DNA of 64,000 bases from Cheiracanthium punctorium (lineage: Eukaryota; Arthropoda; Arachnida; Araneae; Cheiracanthiidae). Below are positions 58,974 to 64,000 of this stretch, one piece after another; position 1 is the first letter of the stretch; every line of letters starts with the position of its first letter. The stretch is from assembly GCA_038373885.1 (NCBI GenBank), contig JAWZYV010014407.1:248001-312000 (forward strand), read 5' to 3'. The notes beneath the pieces were generated by a model. It had not been told where the DNA came from. It ran no database searches and saw only the letters and a list, made by a program, of their open reading frames with translations. The position numbers were made by a program, and so were the translations under genes.

Positions 58974-59640
58974 TTTTCTTTTTGCAGGTCTGTAAACAAG
59001 CTCTACGTCCTATACACACCAAAATCAATATCACTCGTGCAAGGGTGGTCTATAATATGTATACCAAATTTAAGCTCAATCGAATGCACCTTTTAGGAAC
59101 CATCGTGTTTCTTTACACACACACATCAACGTAAAAATAGCATAAATAAATACAGAAGGCCTCAAAACGTGCAAATATATAGTAGAATTTTTCCATAATT
59201 GCAATATTTTCCTTACACGGTACATTTTCAGAAAGTAAAAAAATATACAATACACAAACAAATACGAGGGTTTGTAAGGACTTATTTGAATTTATTAACG
59301 ATGTGAAGTGTTTTAAACACTTTTATTTATTAACGCTGAAAGAAGAAAAAAAATATTATTGCTTATGGTAGGCATCTTCGACTCAATTCCAACCTTTAAA
59401 GTTGGAATCTATTGGAAAAAAAGTGGTCAGAAGTAATGAAAAGCAGTAAAAAAAAGCACATTTCTATATAAATTGATTGCGTGAAAACCGCAAACCTAAT
59501 TCGAGTTTTCTCTTTGGCCGTCAGCAAATAAGCCTTTTTTCTTTTGTTGCTCGCTTTAATGGACAGGAAAAAAAACATTTAGAACTTAGTGGGACTGCTG
59601 TAAATTTTGGAAAAGTCAATCGGGTTTAGCCTTTCAGACG
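58970..59640. other. unassigned AT-rich interval
   Basis: No feature recognised. Confidence 0.4.
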
Positions 59641-59817
59641 GATGCCGATAATCGAAGCCTTCCTGTCGCTACAGGGAGTAAAGATACATTCTCCTGGCGA
59701 ATTGTATGACTATTTAATGACCTTCGGGATCCACCGAGAACAGATTAATGAGTTAAACCGCAAACTCCGAGCTCCCACACGATGGAGAGAGAAAGAACAT
59801 TCTTGCCACCGTCTATT
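59641..59817 (+). other. possible exon-like open segment
   Basis: After a CCTTTCAG that could be a splice acceptor, a frame of about 55 codons begins MPIIEAFLSLQGVKIHSPGE and continues with HREQINELNRKLR. Codon choice looks more protein-like than elsewhere. The frame then runs into a TTAA-MITE fragment at 59821. No family is recognised. It may be an exon fragment of an unknown gene or chance. Confidence 0.2.
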
Positions 59818-59820
59818 CCA

Positions 59821-59883
59821 AAACGGCTGCCCTTTTTTCAGCATTGGGCAATCTATCCAGCTGTCACATTGGGCAATCTATCC
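59821..59883 (-). mobile_element. piggyBac-like MITE scrap, copy Q1
   Basis: ACGGCTGCCCTTTTTTCAGC and ATTGGGCAATCTATCCAGCT come from the core/L junction; the second word is repeated once. No ends are present. Confidence 0.7.
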
Positions 59884-59915
59884 ATCCAGCCTAAGATTAG
59901 CTTTGAAAAGCTTCC

Positions 59916-60427
59916 TTAACCCTTTAAGGAGCAACCCTGCCCCAATGCTGAAAAAAGGGCAGTCGTTGCCATCGCTCGACTTAACTACCAGCAAGATGGC
60001 GGACGATCGAAACGTTCATCGCGTGCCACAGATCTAGAGACCCTTTTTTTGACGACAGCTACAGCCAGCTGTCGTGAAAAAAGGGTCTCTAGATCTGTGG
60101 CAGATCTGTGAACGTTTCGATCGTCCGCCATCTTGCTGGTAATTAAGTCGAGCGATGGCAACGATTGCCCTTTTTTCAGCATTGGGCAATCTATCCAGCT
60201 GTTCTCGCATTCTTCCATTTTTCAGCAGATGTCAGTGCTGTTAAAAAATAATTGTGGCAATTTTTTTTTAACGGAAAATGACGTGCTAAAAAGTAAAGGA
60301 TTCTCGTGGAGCTATGTCACCCGCAACTATTTATATAGACATCAGATCTATTCTTCGTGACTGGCAACAGTGAAAACATCAGAGTTTGGTGTTCTCAGAG
60401 CGGGAACACTGCGCGTTAAAGGGTTAT
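59916..60427 (-). mobile_element. piggyBac-like TTAA MITE, copy Q2 (R-core-L)
   Basis: It runs from TTAA at 59916 to TTAT (mutated TTAA) at 60424. The R end is CCCTTTAAGGAGCAACCC. The core palindrome is long, with only the inner CTGTGC centre shortened (GACAGCTACAGCCAGCTGTC). The L hairpin GTGTTCTC/GGGAACAC has one G-T pair. Total 512 bp. Confidence 0.9.
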
Positions 60428-61247
60428 ACTCTACCCTGGCAGTGAGAAGCTACAGGAAAAAAGAAGCATGGAAGAAGAGATTCTGCAAACAGCGTCCAAT
60501 AATATATTACACTACGAGTGTGTGTAGAGGATGAGGGGGGGCACATTCCATTGGTGAAGGATACACTATCTAGCAACATTGTTTATAACACACAATAACG
60601 CAGCTATAAGAATATCTAAAATTAGAATATGTCCAGATTTATCATCTCTCTGCGGAAGAAAAAAACCCATTCACATTAAAAAAAAGAAGAAAAGAAAACT
60701 CCGTTTTTCTCCTCTTTTCTTGGGCCGGAGAAAACAATCTAAAAAAAAAGAACCTTGCATACCTCAAGTGATTACTCGTGCTCAAGGACAAGTCACAACA
60801 GCATCCCAAGGTTTTTTTTTTCCAGAAAAAAATTGTCATTTCCCATACATTTTTGCACGTCAAACAATCGCACGGCCGGAGATATGTGAACAGCTCCTTC
60901 TTTGCCAAAACTCCCCTTCTATTTATGAAGATGAAAATGCGGACTTCCCTACAGCTAGATTTTAATGTTGGTAAATAAACACGGTGGATTTTTATTGTAA
61001 CGGTAGTCAAAAAAGTATGAAATATGTCTTTGAATATTTCGCTCGTGCCGTAAGCTTTGTTGCGTGGGAAGGTAAAAATTATTATCTTTTTTGGTCTGTT
61101 ATGAAATGTCAGCTAGGAATGTCAGCCTTGAATTTATTTTACCTTTGTGTGTGTGTGTCGCAAAGGGAAGTCTGTCATATTTAAATTTCTAGAGTGCATG
61201 AGCTCATAAGTACTCATGCTGGAAATCGCATGTCTGATACTGAAAGC
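60428..61247. other. unassigned interval
   Basis: Overlapping frames in both strands at 60579-61184 lack domains. Nothing was assigned. Confidence 0.35.
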
Positions 61248-61787
61248 TTAACCCTTTAACGTGCAGTGTTCCCGCTCTGGGAACACCAAACTCTGACGTT
61301 TCACTGTTGCCAGTCACGAAGAATAGATCTGATTTCTATAAAAATAGTTGCGGGTGACCTAGCTCCAGGAGAATCCTTTACTTTTTCGCACGTCATTTCC
61401 CGTAGAAAAATGGTCACGATTATTTTTAACAGCACCGACATCTGCTGAGAAACGGAAAAATGCGAGAAGAGCTGGATAGATTGCCCAATGCTGAAAAAAG
61501 GGCAGCCGTTGCCAACGCTTGACTTAATTACCAGCAAGATGGCGGACGATCGAAACGTTCATCGCATGCCACAGATCTAGAGACCCTTTTTTGACGACAG
61601 CTGGATGTGCCCTGACGACAGCTGGCTGTGCGCGGGCACATCCAGCTGTCGTCAAAAAAGGGTCTCTAGATCTGTGGCATGCGATGAATGCTTCGATCGT
61701 CCGCCATCTTGCTGGTAGTTAAGTCGAGCGATGGCAACGGCTGCCCTTTTTTCAGCATTGGAAAAGGGTTGCGCCTCAAAGGGTTAA
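61248..61787 (+). mobile_element. piggyBac-like TTAA MITE, copy R (L-core-R, full length)
   Basis: It runs from TTAA at 61248 to TTAA at 61784, 540 bp. The L end is CCCTTTAACGTGC with a perfect GTGTTCCC-GCTCT-GGGAACAC hairpin. The core palindrome is complete: the arms from CCCAATGCTG to the centre at about 61620 pair with the right side, and the centre has a small duplication (CAGCTGGATGTGCCC / CAGCTGGCTGTGC). The R end is GGTTGCGCCTCAAAGGG. It is the best full-length copy. Confidence 0.93.
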
Positions 61788-63303
61788 GTTTAGTAGTCAT
61801 AATGCCTGAATGTTATTATTCTTGCACTTTTGGCTATCACCATGCTCCACCATGTCCAACAACATGAAAATAAAGCCTATTTACACATCATAGACTTACG
61901 TACAGCGGGGGAAAACAGACCTGCTTGGCCCTTATTCGGCCGCCAGTCGTCCTATAGTAAAGTTATATACCATTCGTTTACGAATAAAGTACACTTTCAT
62001 TTGCTTAGCATAAAATTTGTGTAAGTGGCGATCTTTATATTTAAATACGCACCGACTTTATCAAATGGCAACATCTAGATTAATATTAGAAGTTATTGAT
62101 ACTTACTGTTTTTATTCGTACTATTTGAACTAAACGTCCGAATATAATTTATTATTATCATAATTTTTAATAAAATATTAATGTAAATTATGTAATGTTA
62201 AATTAAAATTCAAAAAAATTATGAATAGTGACTCAGCCAAATTTCGGCGAAAATGGATGAAGAAAATGATTTTACATGATTGCGCAAAATTTTAAGTTTT
62301 TACGCCCAGCAGTTGACTTTATATTGATTAAGCAATACAATAGGAAAATGGTGGAAACAAAATTTTCGTCTGTAATATCCACGAAACGTACGTGAGATTT
62401 TTAGCGTATGTCCCAGATTGAAGAACATTCCCGAAAATTCGTTTTTTATGATCTCAAAGAAGAAAAGAGGTATACCTAAAATTCTTACTGTAAAATACAA
62501 CACTCACGAATAACGAAAAATTGATTTCAGAATATTTCATAACAATTCACTTCATAAAAAATGTTCAGAATATTTTGATACAAGTTTACAAATTGACTAA
62601 CTGAACTGTTTAGTTCATTTTAAGATCCAGATTTATAAACTTCAACATAAAGAGCAAAATTTTGATTCAATGAATCGTCATCTCCATTAGATTTACGCCT
62701 GAAGCAGATACTTCTATTTGTCTTTTTTTAGATCTGCCTCACATTTTAGAAGTTTAGCCGGGGCAGCAGTAGCATAAATCGATTAACTATTTCTGTTGAT
62801 ATCTTTCTTGCTATTTAAGATAAGGCTGTTACTTTTCGGGAGCTACAGGCGCCGTAGGACTTTTGGAACAGCATTACATCTACTGAAGAGCGTTTTTTTC
62901 CCTTGTGTCTCAAACTTTATTTAATCTACCTGCCTGTTGAAATAGGACATTATTATTTTTTTTTTCGAAAATTAGAATTTCGATTTTTGTTTCATTATAT
63001 AGAGGAGACTTTAAGGTTTCCAAAAACGCCTTTATTTTTGTTTTTGCGAAAATTAGAAACAGAGTTACATCCAATTGAGTAAACAAGTAAAGAACATTGG
63101 GTTTCTTTAGAGGAAAATGCGCTTTCTGAAAAATTAGTTTTCAAAAATTTTTCTTCTTGATAAGGCTGATTACCCCATCAGTTTCATAGATATTTATTCA
63201 CATATCTAAACTTATTCATATCATGGGTCAAGTCTATTTATTTGCTTAATTTTCAAGATTATATTTTCATTTTGCTACGCTTTCTATTATTTTTAAAGAT
63301 TCG
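61788..63303. other. unassigned AT-rich interval
   Basis: No coding signal beyond short frames without domains. Confidence 0.4.
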
Positions 63304-63317
63304 TTCGCTTAGCGGAC

Positions 63318-63566
63318 TGCCTCACCATGGCACAGTCGTTATGCCACTGAAAATGGTAGATGGCCGAAGTGTAAAGGTCCCGGGTTCGAGTCCCATCGCG
63401 CGGCTGTCGATCTAACGGTCTGGAGTTTTGGTAAGTATTTTCCAGATGTACGCGATGTACGTGAATACGCGTTAGAACCCCTTAGAAAGTCCTCCTACCA
63501 AGGCACCCCACCCCTTGGCAGATCGCCCTAGTGTAGCGTTGCCATAATCACACACATACATACACA
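63318..63566 (+). mobile_element. tRNA-derived SINE, family 1, intact with 14-bp duplication
   Basis: Flanked by exact 14-bp copies of TTCGCTTAGCGGAC at 63304-63317 and 63567-63580. The head carries an A-box-like TGGCACAGTCGTT (63328-63340) and a perfect B box GGTTCGAGTCC (63383-63393). The body matches 32229-32446, and the tail is an (ACAT/CA)n run. The perfect duplication points to recent LINE-driven insertion. It interrupts a hAT-like element whose right end is at 63639. Confidence 0.92.
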
Positions 63567-63639
63567 TTCGCTTAGCGGACCACTTAGAACTTGTTCGTTG
63601 ACAACTCGTGGTCCACGGACCACCAGTTGGGAGCCACTG
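63567..63639. mobile_element. hAT-like right end (GGTTCCCAAC type)
   Basis: It ends CAGTTGGGAGCCACTG, inverted CAGTGGCTCCCAACTG, preceded by GTGGTCCACGGACCAC, a palindromic word typical of this hAT class. The SINE at 63318 is inserted in it. Its left end was not found. Confidence 0.5.
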
Positions 63640-64000
63640 ATTGAAAGAATATCACAAAACCTTTATTTCATTGCACAGTTAAGTGTCCTAGTAATGTACA
63701 ACATAAAGAAAATTGAAATATGCTGAGCCAATTTCTGTAACGAATGCTCGCATTAATGTAAAATATTGCTTAAGTTTCAAACAAAATGGAATATTTTTAA
63801 AAATTTTCAAAAAAAAGTATGAGAATTAGATTTATTTTTATTCTTTTAAATCACATTTCACTTAAAAATGCATATGTTTAATCCGTATTCTGTTTTTTTT
63901 TTTTTTTTTTTAGTGCTCCTAACGTAGGCAGATACCTTAAAAACTTTTTAGCCGGTGCATTATTTCTGAAAATAACAGTCTTATAAAGAATAGTGAAATG
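63640..64000. other. unassigned AT-rich interval
   Basis: A T-run of about 20 lies at 63892-63911. Nothing else. Confidence 0.4.

Noticed and set aside
63318..63410. Candidate functional tRNA gene
   Set aside because: A- and B-box present but no closing acceptor stem; the sequence continues into a SINE body with a target duplication.

Overview
This is about 64 kb of AT-rich, gene-poor animal nuclear DNA, most likely from an arthropod. A chelicerate such as a spider, scorpion, tick or horseshoe crab is my guess from repeat style only. No host gene can be supported. The longest open frames (171 aa or less) are low-complexity or lie inside repeats. The only recognisable protein-coding remnant is a broken mariner transposase at 20240-20562 (minus strand). 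No rRNA, functional tRNA or CRISPR array is visible.

The dominant content is one family of non-autonomous TTAA-targeting elements of piggyBac type. About 22 pieces at 18 places cover roughly one eighth of the window: 4.6k, 7.5k, 20.6k, 22.2k, 24.2k, 27.6k, 29.0k, 32.8k, 34.4k, 34.8k, 37.7k, 38.0k, 39.3k, 41.6k, 48.9k, 54.5k, 55.3-56.1k, 59.8-60.4k and 61.2k. The element is asymmetric. A long 'L' arm begins CCCTTTAACGCGC and carries a small subterminal hairpin. A central palindrome of up to about 190 nt per arm follows. A short 'R' end begins CCCTTTGAGGCGC. Two subfamilies differ in the bases of the L hairpin but keep it paired. Several copies abut each other at TTAA sites that belong to the family itself.

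Other mobile DNA is layered on this. hAT-type MITEs with 8-bp target duplications lie at 55838-56063, 57484-57680 and 57705-57845, with probable ones at 7847-8013, 32930-33681 and 47218-47464; three of these sit inside the TTAA elements. Tc1/mariner/pogo-like foldback elements with TA flanks lie at 50299-51747, 52549-53276 and 57952-58757. tRNA-derived SINEs lie at 32229-32446, 58858-58969 and 63318-63566, the last with a perfect 14-bp target duplication. A second type of SINE fragment is at about 23.2 kb.

Five hammerhead-ribozyme-like motifs of the kind carried by Penelope-like retroelements or retrozymes occur at 9.7k (+), 13.85k (-), 17.55k (+), 33.2k (-) and 44.4k (-). The first 45 bases of the window match sequence just downstream of the 9.7k motif, so another such element probably ends at the window edge. 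The 13.85k and 17.55k motifs face each other across a 3.1-kb interval that is itself bounded by about 50-bp inverted repeats.

The rest is unassigned AT-rich DNA with microsatellites (notably about 98 bp of AT at 15360-15457), short tandem duplications and isolated perfect hairpins. Slightly GC-richer, less repetitive stretches at 23.4-24.2k, 24.7-25.3k, 37.4-37.6k and 56.1-57.0k are the likeliest places for host regulatory DNA or unrecognised exons, but nothing there is decisive.
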